Shown: positions 53,506 through 61,753 of the stretch, one piece after another
How positions within the stretch are numbered: the first letter of the stretch is position 1
How the letters are laid out: every line of letters starts with the position of its first letter
Assembly: GCF_900078195.1 (NCBI RefSeq)
Contig: NZ_FJVE01000005.1
Location: 77,001-141,000 of the forward strand
Direction of reading: 5' to 3'
DNA length: 64,000 nt
DNA from: Clostridium sp. Marseille-P299
GTDB lineage: Bacteria; Bacillota; Clostridia; Lachnospirales; Lachnospiraceae
Translations under genes and position numbers: made by a program
The notes under the pieces: model-generated
What the model saw: the letters and a program-made list of their open reading frames with translations, nothing else
What the model was told of the DNA's origin: nothing
Databases searched by the model: none

Positions 53506-54126
53506 CTAATTGTTTTTATAATAGAAAATAGCCAATTGAGTTCTATCTCTTAACACCAATTTTTCAAGTATGATACTTAGATAATTACGAACGGTTCCTT
53601 CACTTAAGAATAATTTTTCTGCTATTTCTTTATTACTTAATCCTTCAGCCACCCATTCAATCAGTTCATATTCCTTCTCTGAAATACCATATTTTTTATA
53701 ATTAAAGTTTTTTGTATTTTGCATTAAAAGTGGTAATTTATCTACTACATCTCCATCAAAAACACTCTGATTTATGTTTACTGCTTTCAGTGCTGGTATT
53801 ATGCTTTCATAATCTTGTTTTAAAATAAAACCTTTTGCACCTATTTTTAACGCTTTTACAATGTATTCATCGTCTGAGAATGTTGTCAAAAATAATATTT
53901 TTGCGAATTTATGTTTCTTTAAGATCTTCTCTGCTGCCTCTAATCCAGAAATAAGTCCCATACGGATATCCATTAACAATACATCTGGATGATGTACCTC
54001 ATAAAGCTTAATTGCATCACTACCATCATGGCCAACTGCAATTACCTCAATTTCTGCATCTGTCTCTAAGATTATTTTAAGTGAACTACAAACTAATTTA
54101 TCATCATCAACAATAACTACTCTCAT
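53506..54126 (-). CDS. NarL/LuxR-family response regulator
   Basis: 206 residues: receiver with VDDDK, phosphoacceptor D53 (VLLMDIRM) and the switch/Lys segment GAKGFILKQD, then a LuxR HTH (EYELIEWVAEGLSNKEIAEK, LSEGTVRNYL). All catalytic residues intact. Its ATG overlaps the stop of the kinase by 4 bp. Likely target: the divergent ABC-2 exporter. Confidence 0.94.
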   Translation of the reverse strand: MRVVIVDDDKLVCSSLKIILETDAEIEVIAVGHDGSDAIKLYEVHHPDVLLMDIRMGLISGLEAAEKILKKHKFAKILFLTTFSDDEYIVKALKIGAKGFILKQDYESIIPALKAVNINQSVFDGDVVDKLPLLMQNTKNFNYKKYGISEKEYELIEWVAEGLSNKEIAEKLFLSEGTVRNYLSIILEKLVLRDRTQLAIFYYKNN

Positions 54127-55193
54127 ACAACCCCCTGTTTTGGAACAGATATAAAGATACGGAACCCTTTTTCATCTGAAATAAAGATCGTTCCTTTTAA
54201 ACTTGATATTCGCTCTTTCATATTAACAATACCAATGCCTTCTTCTTTAGTTTTTATTTTTTTAGTTCCATTATCATGAATTAAAAGCTGATAAATTCCC
54301 GGATGTTCCCTTACAATAATGTGAACCTTTGTTGCATTGCTATGTTTCATAACATTTGATAAGGCTTCTTTTATAATAGCAATAAAACAGTATTTTAATA
54401 TTCGATTTCCTACAAGCTCCATGTCGTATTCGTAAGTAACCTCACAAAAACTAAAATCGTTTACCAAACGCTTTATCTCAGTTTCCAAATCAATTGATTC
54501 ATCATGTAAATCATGCACACTTTGCCTTATATTGTCCATTGCATTTGATAAAGTTGTTTTAATTACTTCTAAGGAATCATCCAAAGATTTATCCCTATTC
54601 ATAGCGGTAATTGCACCCATCATTAAAATAGTTCGTGATAGTAAATGTCCTACATTGTCATGAATTTCTCTTGCAATTCGATTTCTCTCTTTTAAAGTAG
54701 CTACATGTATTTCATAGTCCTGTTTTTCAATTAAATCCCGATTCTTACTTTCTAGCAATAAACTAAGTTCTTTGCTGGTATCTCTAAGTTTCTTGTATTC
54801 CGTAAGTAATTTTACATTACGTTTCGTTTTAGTCATAAGTATGTAAGATATGACCGTAAAAAATAACAAGAGGAAAACATCTATTGATTCTTTATTTATG
54901 AAATACCTTAATAACAATACCACTAGTAAACCACTTATAAAGTATTCTTTAAACATAAGCGTATCGTAAAAAATAAGTGGTAGAAATACGCTAAACAATG
55001 GTTCAATTACACATAACGCTACATAAATAATGCATAGTATTTTTACGAAATGTGATTCTTCATAAACTAGATTCAATGCACTAACAGACATTGCAATAAG
55101 CAATACAATAACGCTTGTAATTGTAATTGGTTCTAATATTAAAATTAAAACGCAACCTAAAAAAAGTATGAAACGATCAGATAACGTCTCCAT
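54123..55193 (-). CDS. HPK7-type sensor histidine kinase (DesK/LnrJ-like)
   Basis: 356 residues: about five N-terminal membrane helices (10-120) with almost no extracellular part, a coiled segment (130-165), HisKA_3 with H178 in AREIHDNVGHLL, and an ATPase domain (EALSNVMKHSNATKV, GIGIVNMKERI). Such intramembrane-sensing kinases respond to membrane stress or lipophilic antibiotics. Pair partner of the following response regulator; divergent from the exporter genes. Confidence 0.92.
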   Translation of the reverse strand: METLSDRFILFLGCVLILILEPITITSVIVLLIAMSVSALNLVYEESHFVKILCIIYVALCVIEPLFSVFLPLIFYDTLMFKEYFISGLLVVLLLRYFINKESIDVFLLLFFTVISYILMTKTKRNVKLLTEYKKLRDTSKELSLLLESKNRDLIEKQDYEIHVATLKERNRIAREIHDNVGHLLSRTILMMGAITAMNRDKSLDDSLEVIKTTLSNAMDNIRQSVHDLHDESIDLETEIKRLVNDFSFCEVTYEYDMELVGNRILKYCFIAIIKEALSNVMKHSNATKVHIIVREHPGIYQLLIHDNGTKKIKTKEEGIGIVNMKERISSLKGTIFISDEKGFRIFISVPKQGVV

Positions 55194-55698
55194 AGTTATT
55201 TCCGCTTAACCTTCCTTACTATATTTTTCTTGATACAAATTCTAAAAGGTCATTATTATGTAAAAACACTGGTTTACATTACTGCTTCCCTTCTTCTGCC
55301 TTTCATTATATATGATGATACTTTCTTTCGTCTATAAAATATAGAAAATAATGTTAAATTTATCCATATTAATTTAAGAAATACTGTTACTCCCACTCCT
55401 AAGAATACTTAAAATTCTAATTACACGGATAGCGCTTTGTTTTATGATTTACCCATTAATGAATGAATTAAACTCACCAATATGAATTTTTACTACTAGG
55501 ATGTGACATTTGTCATTTAAAATATTGACTCCCCTCACTAACAAGTGATATTTAAACCGTTTATACTATGCTTACAAACTTAACATATGACTTGAAGATC
55601 TAAAGTAAGTACAATAATCGGTAAAGACAATAGATCGTTTAATCATTATTTTAACGTTAAATCAATTTTTATTGAAATCTTTATATAATAAACTTTTA
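55194..55698. other. intergenic region between the kinase and the exporter
   Basis: About 500 bp of AT-rich DNA before the 14-bp repeat array. It must contain the two divergent promoters. No ORF, riboswitch or clear terminator was recognised. Confidence 0.5.
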
Positions 55699-55796
55699 CG
55701 CGAAATCTTTTAAGTGAAACCTTTTAAGTAAAATCTTTTATGAAAAATCTTTTATGAGAATTTTTTAATGCGAAATCTTTATACGAATTTTTTATG
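55699..55796 (+). repeat. seven contiguous degenerate 14-bp repeats upstream of the exporter
   Basis: Units of exactly 14 bp: CGCGAAATCTTTTA, AGTGAAACCTTTTA, AGTAAAATCTTTTA, TGAAAAATCTTTTA, TGAGAATTTTTTAA, TGCGAAATCTTTAT, ACGAATTTTTTATG. The consensus is roughly NGNGAAATCTTTTA. It ends 36 bp before the ABC ATPase start. Confidence 0.85.
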
Positions 55797-55831
55797 TTAA
55801 ATCAATTAAATAAAAAAGAAAGGGAACGTAT

Positions 55832-56764
55832 ATGATTGTACAAGTAAATAACTTAGTAAAACGTTATAAAGAGCTAGTTGCCCTAGATCATCTAACCTTA
55901 GAGATTAAAGAAGGGGAAATATTTGGTCTACTAGGTCCAAACGGTTCCGGCAAATCCACAGCAATTAGCTGTATCTTATCTTTACTTACCTATGACAAGG
56001 GAACTATTGAAGTATTTGGCAAGCCTATGAGACCAGATAGCTATGATAGTAAACGAAGAATTGGAGTAGTACTTCAAAATGTCGCAGTTTTTGATGAACT
56101 TACGGTCTACGAAAACATTGATTATTTCTGTGGTTTATATATAAAAGATAAAAAGGTTCGAAAACAATATGTAGCAGAAGCAATTGCTTTTGTAGGGCTA
56201 GAAGATTTCACGAAATTTTATCCAAAAAAATTATCTGGTGGACTTTTACGTAGATTAAACATAGCATGTGGAATTGCACATAAGCCTGATTTAATCATTC
56301 TTGATGAACCAACCGTTGCAGTCGACCCACAAAGCCGCAATAAAATCTTAGAGGGCATTATGGAATTAAATCGTCGTGGTGCTACCATCATTTATACCAC
56401 TCATTATATGGAGGAAGTAGAACAAATCTGCTCCCGTATCGCCATTATTGATAAAGGTAAGAACATTGCAGTGGGTACAAAAGAAGAGCTAAAAGCACTG
56501 ATAAAAACAGGTGAAACAATCACTATGGAAGTCTTGCAAATCGATGATGAACACATTCATAACTTAAAGGAACTTCCCCACGTTTATAAGGTTTCCTATG
56601 AAAATAATGTATTAAAACTTGAATTTAGCGGTGGAAAACATAATTTAATTCGAGTTCTTGATTACCTTAAAGAACACTCAATATCTTTTGGTAGAGTCTA
56701 CTCTGAATTACCAACTTTAAATGACGTTTTCCTTGAGATCACAGGAAAAGAATTAAGAGATTAG
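55832..56764 (+). CDS. ABC exporter ATPase (LnrL-like)
   Basis: 310 residues: Walker A GPNGSGKSTA, signature LSGGLLRRL, Walker B LIILDEPTVAVD, switch His in YTTHYMEE. A C-terminal domain of about 90 residues (MEVLQIDDEHIHNLKE onwards) is typical of drug-exporter ATPases. AAAGGG before the ATG. First gene of a three-gene operon with two ABC-2 permeases; size and gene order match B. subtilis LnrLMN (linearmycin resistance). Confidence 0.92.
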   Translation: MIVQVNNLVKRYKELVALDHLTLEIKEGEIFGLLGPNGSGKSTAISCILSLLTYDKGTIEVFGKPMRPDSYDSKRRIGVVLQNVAVFDELTVYENIDYFCGLYIKDKKVRKQYVAEAIAFVGLEDFTKFYPKKLSGGLLRRLNIACGIAHKPDLIILDEPTVAVDPQSRNKILEGIMELNRRGATIIYTTHYMEEVEQICSRIAIIDKGKNIAVGTKEELKALIKTGETITMEVLQIDDEHIHNLKELPHVYKVSYENNVLKLEFSGGKHNLIRVLDYLKEHSISFGRVYSELPTLNDVFLEITGKELRD

Positions 56765-56773
56765 GAGGCTATT

Positions 56774-57910
56774 ATGTTCTTTCATTTATATATAACTAGA
56801 ATCAAATGTCTAGCCAAAAATAAATCGTTGTTCTTTTGGTCTTTGTGCTATCCAATCATACTTGGTACACTATTCTTCGCTGGGTTTGGAAATACAATGG
56901 ACTTAGACGAAAGCTTTCAAACGATTCCTGTTGCTTTAGTAACTGAAACAGACACACCAAGTGACTTTTTAGAAATTCTAAATGCTGTATCTGATGAAAA
57001 TAATCAGAAATTATTTCATGTAACTGAAACCGATAAAGAAGCAGCAATGGCTATGCTTAATGAAAAAGAAGTGGATGGAATCATCCTATTATCAGAAAAT
57101 CCCACCCTAATAGTAAAATCATCCGGTATGAACCAAAGTATTTTAAAAAGCTTTATGGATCAATATCAACAAAGCACAAAGATTATTAGCGAAATATCCA
57201 CAACTAAGCCTGAATCATTAACAAGTGTCATTGAATCACTAAACACGTCTAGCTCCGTGCTTAATGAAGTGAACTTAAATGGAATTTCTACCAATGCTTT
57301 AATTCAATATTATTATGCTTTGATGGCAATGACTTGCATGCTTGGTTGTTATTACGGTTTAAAAAACACGCAAGAAACACAAGCGAATCAATCAACCATC
57401 GCTGCTAGAAGAGCGATTACACCTACCCATAAAATGTTCCTAATCATAACCGAGACATTGGCTGCAATTACTATACATTACTCCGAAATTGTTCTAGTTT
57501 TTTTATACCTTCGTTTTGTACTTCGTATTCCAATTGGAGATCAACCTGTACTATTTTTACTTTGTTGTTTTGTTGGTTGCCTTATTGGCGTTTGCCTTGG
57601 TCAATTTCTTGGCGCAATTGTAAAAGGCGGAGAGCAATTAAAAACTACTTTACTCACAGCTATCACCCTAATTCTTAGTTTTCTAAGTGGTTTAATGATT
57701 GCAACAATACCAAATGCTATTGAGAAAAACATCCCAGTTATTAATCGAATCAATCCGACCACTTTACTCACAGATGCTTTTTATTGTCTCACTGTTTACA
57801 ATGACTATAATCGTTTTTTTAGGAATTTACTCTCTTTGGTGATCATGGCAATCTTTTTTAGCATCGCATGTTTTATAGTAACTAGGAGGGAAAAGTATGC
57901 CAGTATTTAA
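56774..57910 (+). CDS. ABC-2 type permease (LnrM-like)
   Basis: 378 residues: one N-terminal helix (about 22-40), an extracytoplasmic loop of about 130 residues, then five or six helices from about 175 on (YYYALMAMTCMLGCYYGLKN ... LILSFLSGLMIATIPNAI ... INPTTLLTDAFY). This is the ABC2_membrane_3 layout. AGGAGG before the ATG. Its end overlaps the next permease by 14 bp. Confidence 0.88.
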   Translation: MFFHLYITRIKCLAKNKSLFFWSLCYPIILGTLFFAGFGNTMDLDESFQTIPVALVTETDTPSDFLEILNAVSDENNQKLFHVTETDKEAAMAMLNEKEVDGIILLSENPTLIVKSSGMNQSILKSFMDQYQQSTKIISEISTTKPESLTSVIESLNTSSSVLNEVNLNGISTNALIQYYYALMAMTCMLGCYYGLKNTQETQANQSTIAARRAITPTHKMFLIITETLAAITIHYSEIVLVFLYLRFVLRIPIGDQPVLFLLCCFVGCLIGVCLGQFLGAIVKGGEQLKTTLLTAITLILSFLSGLMIATIPNAIEKNIPVINRINPTTLLTDAFYCLTVYNDYNRFFRNLLSLVIMAIFFSIACFIVTRREKYASI

Positions 57911-59057
57911 GACAAATATCAGAATTGTAAAACAGAATTTAATCGCAGTTTTATTATATGTAGGTATATTTATAGGTCTTGCTATCATTATGGCTAATAG
58001 CGCAAAAGCAACCGATGATTCAGCATTTAAAGCCACCTCTATCTCCTTAGGTATTGTTGATCGTGATTTAAGTTCCACAAGCAAAGGGATTATTGATTAT
58101 TTATCCGAATATCACAAGGTCGTTTCTCTTGCCGATGATAAAGAATTGATGCAAGATGAATTATACTATCGAAATGTAGAATATATCTTAATTATTCCTT
58201 CAGAATTTGAGATTTCACTATTTAATGGCGCTGATCTCTCTCTTGATTGTATTAAAATCCCTAACTCGGATAGTGGATTATATGTAGACCTTCAAATTGA
58301 ACAGCTATTAAGGACCTTACGTAGCTTTTTAAGTGCAGGCTATGACGTATCCACTGCCATGGCAAAGACAAAAGAAGTATTAGCAACAGAAACAAAAGTA
58401 AGCTTATCACTTGATAAAGAAGCGTCAGTATCTACACCAAAGTATTATTATTACTACAAATTTCTACCCTATATACTAATCGCACTCATGATTCAAACAA
58501 TTAGTACTACTTTGTTTGTTTTTAATAAAACAGATGTCCGAAAAAGAAATATCTGCTCTTCTCAGTCCCTAAAGAGCCGTAATTTCCAATTAGTACTTGG
58601 TAGCTTTTTTGTGTCCACTTGTATATATTTATTGGTAACTGTGGTTGGTTTTATTTTATATCGCAAAGAAATATCTAACTCTGCAACCATTCCTTATTAT
58701 CTGCTTAATAGTTTTATTTTTTTAATTGTTAGCATCAGCTTGGGATATCTAATCGGAATTATCGGCCATAACCTTGAGGCAATCTCTGCATATGGTACCG
58801 TACTTTCACTTGCCTTAGCTTTTCTTGGCGGTGTATTTGTTCCCCTATCCGTCATGTCTGAGAATGTGAAATCTTTTTCTAGATTTGTACCAACGTACTG
58901 GTACACTAAGACAAATGATCTTTTAATGAATATTTCCGAAGTTTCAGGTAAACTTCGTTCAGAAATATTTAATGGATACTTTGTCCAACTCTGTTTTGCA
59001 TTCGCTATTTTTTGCATTGCTTTGGTTTTTAGTAAGAAAAAATTACAAGAAAACTAG
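57897..59057 (+). CDS. ABC-2 type permease (LnrN-like)
   Basis: 386 residues with the same layout as its neighbour: N-terminal helix (about 18-35), a loop with SISLGIVDRDLSSTSKGIID, then helices from about 180 to 380 (LALAFLGGVFVPLSVMSENV, FVPTYWYTKTND). AGGAGGG lies about 10 bases before the ATG, inside the preceding gene. The two permeases presumably form a heterodimer with the ATPase. Confidence 0.88.
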   Translation: MPVFKTNIRIVKQNLIAVLLYVGIFIGLAIIMANSAKATDDSAFKATSISLGIVDRDLSSTSKGIIDYLSEYHKVVSLADDKELMQDELYYRNVEYILIIPSEFEISLFNGADLSLDCIKIPNSDSGLYVDLQIEQLLRTLRSFLSAGYDVSTAMAKTKEVLATETKVSLSLDKEASVSTPKYYYYYKFLPYILIALMIQTISTTLFVFNKTDVRKRNICSSQSLKSRNFQLVLGSFFVSTCIYLLVTVVGFILYRKEISNSATIPYYLLNSFIFLIVSISLGYLIGIIGHNLEAISAYGTVLSLALAFLGGVFVPLSVMSENVKSFSRFVPTYWYTKTNDLLMNISEVSGKLRSEIFNGYFVQLCFAFAIFCIALVFSKKKLQEN

Positions 59058-59166
59058 CAGCATTTAAAATCACGACCACCGAAATTTAAAATGCCCCCTT
59101 TCGTTTTTTTCTCGAGCAAAAGAGACTGCACTAAGGTAGCCAGTGAATTATTATTACGATATAGCA

Positions 59167-59213
59167 AGGGTCTGCCACTGAATAGATTTGTTCTCTATTT
59201 TGTGCCAGACCCT
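59167..59213. terminator. long-stem terminator between exporter and queuine genes
   Basis: AGGGTCTG...CAC pairs with GTG...CAGACCCT (59167-59178, 59202-59213) with one C-C mismatch and AATAGA/TCTATT inside. Convergent genes end on both sides. Same style as 29401 and 34082. Confidence 0.8.
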
Positions 59214-59247
59214 GTTTGTAAAATACTTAAATCATATATTTTACAGA

Positions 59248-59937
59248 TTAATCACCTACACCGAAATCAACATTATTATAAAGTACCTCTATTGTAGGAT
59301 CATTGTCTAAGTAACGATATTTTGTTGTAAACCACTCTACTAACTCTTCATCTCTCTTAATGTCAGTCGTATTATTAACATAAACATTAATAGTACCTAA
59401 TTTAAAATGGCTCTGTAATATACTGATATCTCGATCAATCATTTCCTTTGTCTGACCTTTAATTCCCACCATAAGACATGGAGAATCAAAATACTTCGAC
59501 ACTTCCTCTGGTGTTGTAAAATTCGCATGTTTGTTTAATACCTCTTGGCGGAAATGATGATCAAAGCTTTCAACACCGATTTTAAATACAATTGGTATGC
59601 CCATAAACTCTTTCATTTCCTGCAATTTATTACGGTATATCCAATGGCTTTCAAAAAACAATTTCTTAATGTTCTTCTCTTTAATAATATCACGAATTAA
59701 TTGTAGTGTTTTCTTTGGTAGTTCAAAACAACTTCCAGAATTAATTACTTCAAGCACTCCAAATTCGCCAGTTACATTGGATAACACTTCTTCATTTAAT
59801 AAAACCATCTCTTCTTCATTGGTTGAATTATCGTCTGTATAATCACAGAAGGAACATTTTCCCCAAGCACATGGAAAGGCCTTTAATAGTACAATCTCTC
59901 TGCAATTTTTATTTGTAATTTTACTGTATCGATTCAT
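59248..59937 (-). CDS. queL: radical SAM enzyme, probable queuine lyase QueL
   Basis: 229 residues, short for a radical SAM protein. Cluster cysteines are in PCAWGKCSFCDYTDD (C-x4-C-x2-C rather than the standard C-x3-C-x2-C). INSGSCFELP and KIGVESFDHHFRQEVLNKH are SAM-binding elements. It overlaps the S-component gene by 17 bp and shares an operon with a nucleoside hydrolase. This trio matches the queuine salvage pathway described in C. difficile, where QueL converts queuine to preQ1. Assignment rests on context and family type. Confidence 0.72.
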   Translation of the reverse strand: MNRYSKITNKNCREIVLLKAFPCAWGKCSFCDYTDDNSTNEEEMVLLNEEVLSNVTGEFGVLEVINSGSCFELPKKTLQLIRDIIKEKNIKKLFFESHWIYRNKLQEMKEFMGIPIVFKIGVESFDHHFRQEVLNKHANFTTPEEVSKYFDSPCLMVGIKGQTKEMIDRDISILQSHFKLGTINVYVNNTTDIKRDEELVEWFTTKYRYLDNDPTIEVLYNNVDFGVGD

Positions 59938-60496
59938 AACTTGTCCCCTTTACTCTAATAATTATGTCCTTTGGCAAGATGGATACTAAGAAAAGTACGA
60001 TAGCAACAGCAATCATTCGATCCAAATAATCCGTTGCGATTTGTACGATAAATACACTAGCTATCTCATTAAATCCAATTTTTCTTAATATCATTACAAT
60101 TAATGATGATCCAGAAGAGGTAACCCCTCCAAATAAAAAAGCACTAATCATTGAAGCAACTAAAGTTCCTGGAATCGATACTAAAAATGCACCAAACAGA
60201 ACTCTTTTATTTTTCATCCATTTTGTTTTAAAGATAAGACCTGCCATTATACCTGTTATTATTTGTACTGGCAAAAAATATAAAGAAAATATATCAGTAC
60301 TAATTCCTGTAAGCAATCCACTTAGTAACCCTGGAAATATACCATAAAATGGGCCTAAGATTGCAGCGGTGAAGATAGTCCCAATCATATCAAGATAAAC
60401 TGGTAGCTTTAACATTAATGCGATTTGCGCACCAACGATATTAATGACTGCTGACAAAGCAATTGTTGTAATTTTTATTGTAGAAACTCGTTTCAT
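59921..60496 (-). CDS. ECF transporter S component, probable queuine/queuosine uptake (QrtT-like)
   Basis: 191 residues, six hydrophobic segments, with KLPVYLDMIGTIFTAAILGP and a loop FYGIFPGLLSGLLTGI, the pattern of ECF substrate-binding (S) components. No ATPase or T component is near, so it would use the shared ECF module. Located between the nucleoside hydrolase (80-bp gap) and the radical SAM gene (17-bp overlap), which points to a 7-deazaguanine substrate. Confidence 0.72.
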   Translation of the reverse strand: MKRVSTIKITTIALSAVINIVGAQIALMLKLPVYLDMIGTIFTAAILGPFYGIFPGLLSGLLTGISTDIFSLYFLPVQIITGIMAGLIFKTKWMKNKRVLFGAFLVSIPGTLVASMISAFLFGGVTSSGSSLIVMILRKIGFNEIASVFIVQIATDYLDRMIAVAIVLFLVSILPKDIIIRVKGTSYESIQ

Positions 60497-60576
60497 TTTA
60501 TTTACCTCTCTAACATACTTCTTGTAAATACATTCTGACTAATTTTATTGTCAGACGTGGCGTAAATATCAAACTA

Positions 60577-61566
60577 TTATTTAATACCTATGGATGTAAG
60601 TATCTCTTTCGTTAGAGCATGATCTCCCCCAAAGATTCTATTGATAAACATTTCAAAAAAGGCTCTTGCATTAACTTCTGTTAACACTACGCTATTTTTA
60701 TTCCTCTTCCAAAAGTCCATGGAATCTACTACGGATTGACCAATACATATCCCTTTCGTTTCTACTGTAGTAAAGGCCTCAAAACCATTACATATCATAG
60801 GGTCTATAAAATAAGCAACTGCTAATGGATCATTAATTACACAGCCAATAATTTTTTCATACTCCCAATGAAAATCAAAATAAAACTGTACAATGTTCTC
60901 TACAAAACTACCTCTCTCTTCATCAATTCTTTTTATATATGATAATAAACTAGGAGTTAATACAATTTGGCGGGTAACATCTAAGCCCACCATATGAACT
61001 TTCTTCTCTAGTTTCTCAAATTCTTCAAATACCATCTTTGCTGCATCCGGATCACACCAATAGTTATATTCAGCAACTGGCGAACAATTTCCATGGCTTT
61101 TAAAGTTTCCTCCCATGGAAACAAAGGTATCTAGTCGCTTAAATATCTCCTTATCTTTTGAAAGTGCCACAGCAATATTCGTTAATGGACCTAAGGCGAT
61201 AATGGATAGTTGCGCCTGCTCCTTTAAAGCACGAATTATAAATTCTGGTGCATTCTCCTTAACATTACCTTTTAATACTTTTTGATAATTGGTTTCTCCA
61301 AGCCCATCCATACCATGAGTATCCTGAGCGCTAACATATTCACGCACTAAGGGCTTTTCTTCTCCAAAGTATACTGGAATGTCCAAACGGTTCATAAGAT
61401 TAAGCACCTTTAGAGCATTCTCAACTCCAAGATTTGTAGGTGCATTACCACAAACCACGGTAATACCCACAACCTCCAATTCTGGTGACGAAAGCGCTAG
61501 CATTAAAGCTAAACTATCATCAATCCCTGGGTCACAATCAATAATGACTTTTCTCTTTTCTAACAT
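60577..61566 (-). CDS. queK: nucleoside hydrolase, probable queuosine nucleosidase QueK
   Basis: 329 residues with the IUNH signatures: VIIDCDPGIDDSLALMLAL (Ca2+-binding DxDxxxDD), VVCGNAPTNLGVENALKVL, SIIALGPLTNIAVAL, and YNYWCDPDAAKMVFE with NDPLAVAYFID near the C-terminal active site. AAGGAG before the ATG. First gene of the operon with the S component and radical SAM enzyme; there it would release queuine from queuosine. A general purine/pyrimidine hydrolase is the alternative. Confidence 0.75.
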   Translation of the reverse strand: MLEKRKVIIDCDPGIDDSLALMLALSSPELEVVGITVVCGNAPTNLGVENALKVLNLMNRLDIPVYFGEEKPLVREYVSAQDTHGMDGLGETNYQKVLKGNVKENAPEFIIRALKEQAQLSIIALGPLTNIAVALSKDKEIFKRLDTFVSMGGNFKSHGNCSPVAEYNYWCDPDAAKMVFEEFEKLEKKVHMVGLDVTRQIVLTPSLLSYIKRIDEERGSFVENIVQFYFDFHWEYEKIIGCVINDPLAVAYFIDPMICNGFEAFTTVETKGICIGQSVVDSMDFWKRNKNSVVLTEVNARAFFEMFINRIFGGDHALTKEILTSIGIK

Positions 61567-61687
61567 TTTTTAATTCTCCTTCATATGATTTTGAAAATTC
61601 ATAATGTAAGGATCAGAAAGAGGCTGACCTTTTCTTGCATTGCTAACCTGAAATTAACGGAACAAAGTGTCTACGACACTCTCAACT

Positions 61688-61727
61688 CCCCTGGCCCCTC
61701 AATCATGAGGGGAAGGGGTTTCTTTTT
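61688..61727 (+). terminator. hairpin just upstream of the IS91-type transposase
   Basis: CCCC, then CCCCTCA, ATCA, TGAGGGG, and GGGG form a GC-rich two-part stem (61688-61718) followed by TTTCTTTTTTCTT. It is a strong intrinsic terminator on the plus strand only about 30 bp before the transposase ORF. 61567-61687 holds the queK ribosome binding site but no clear promoter or preQ1 riboswitch. Confidence 0.75.
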
Positions 61728-61753
61728 TCTTAAACTTCCTTCATAATAGTATC

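Noticed and set aside
55699..55796. 14-bp repeats as a CRISPR array
   Set aside because: Units are contiguous without spacers and far too short; no cas genes in the window.
61567..61753. preQ1 riboswitch before the queuine operon
   Set aside because: No sequence resembling the preQ1-I or preQ1-II core was found between queK and the transposase.
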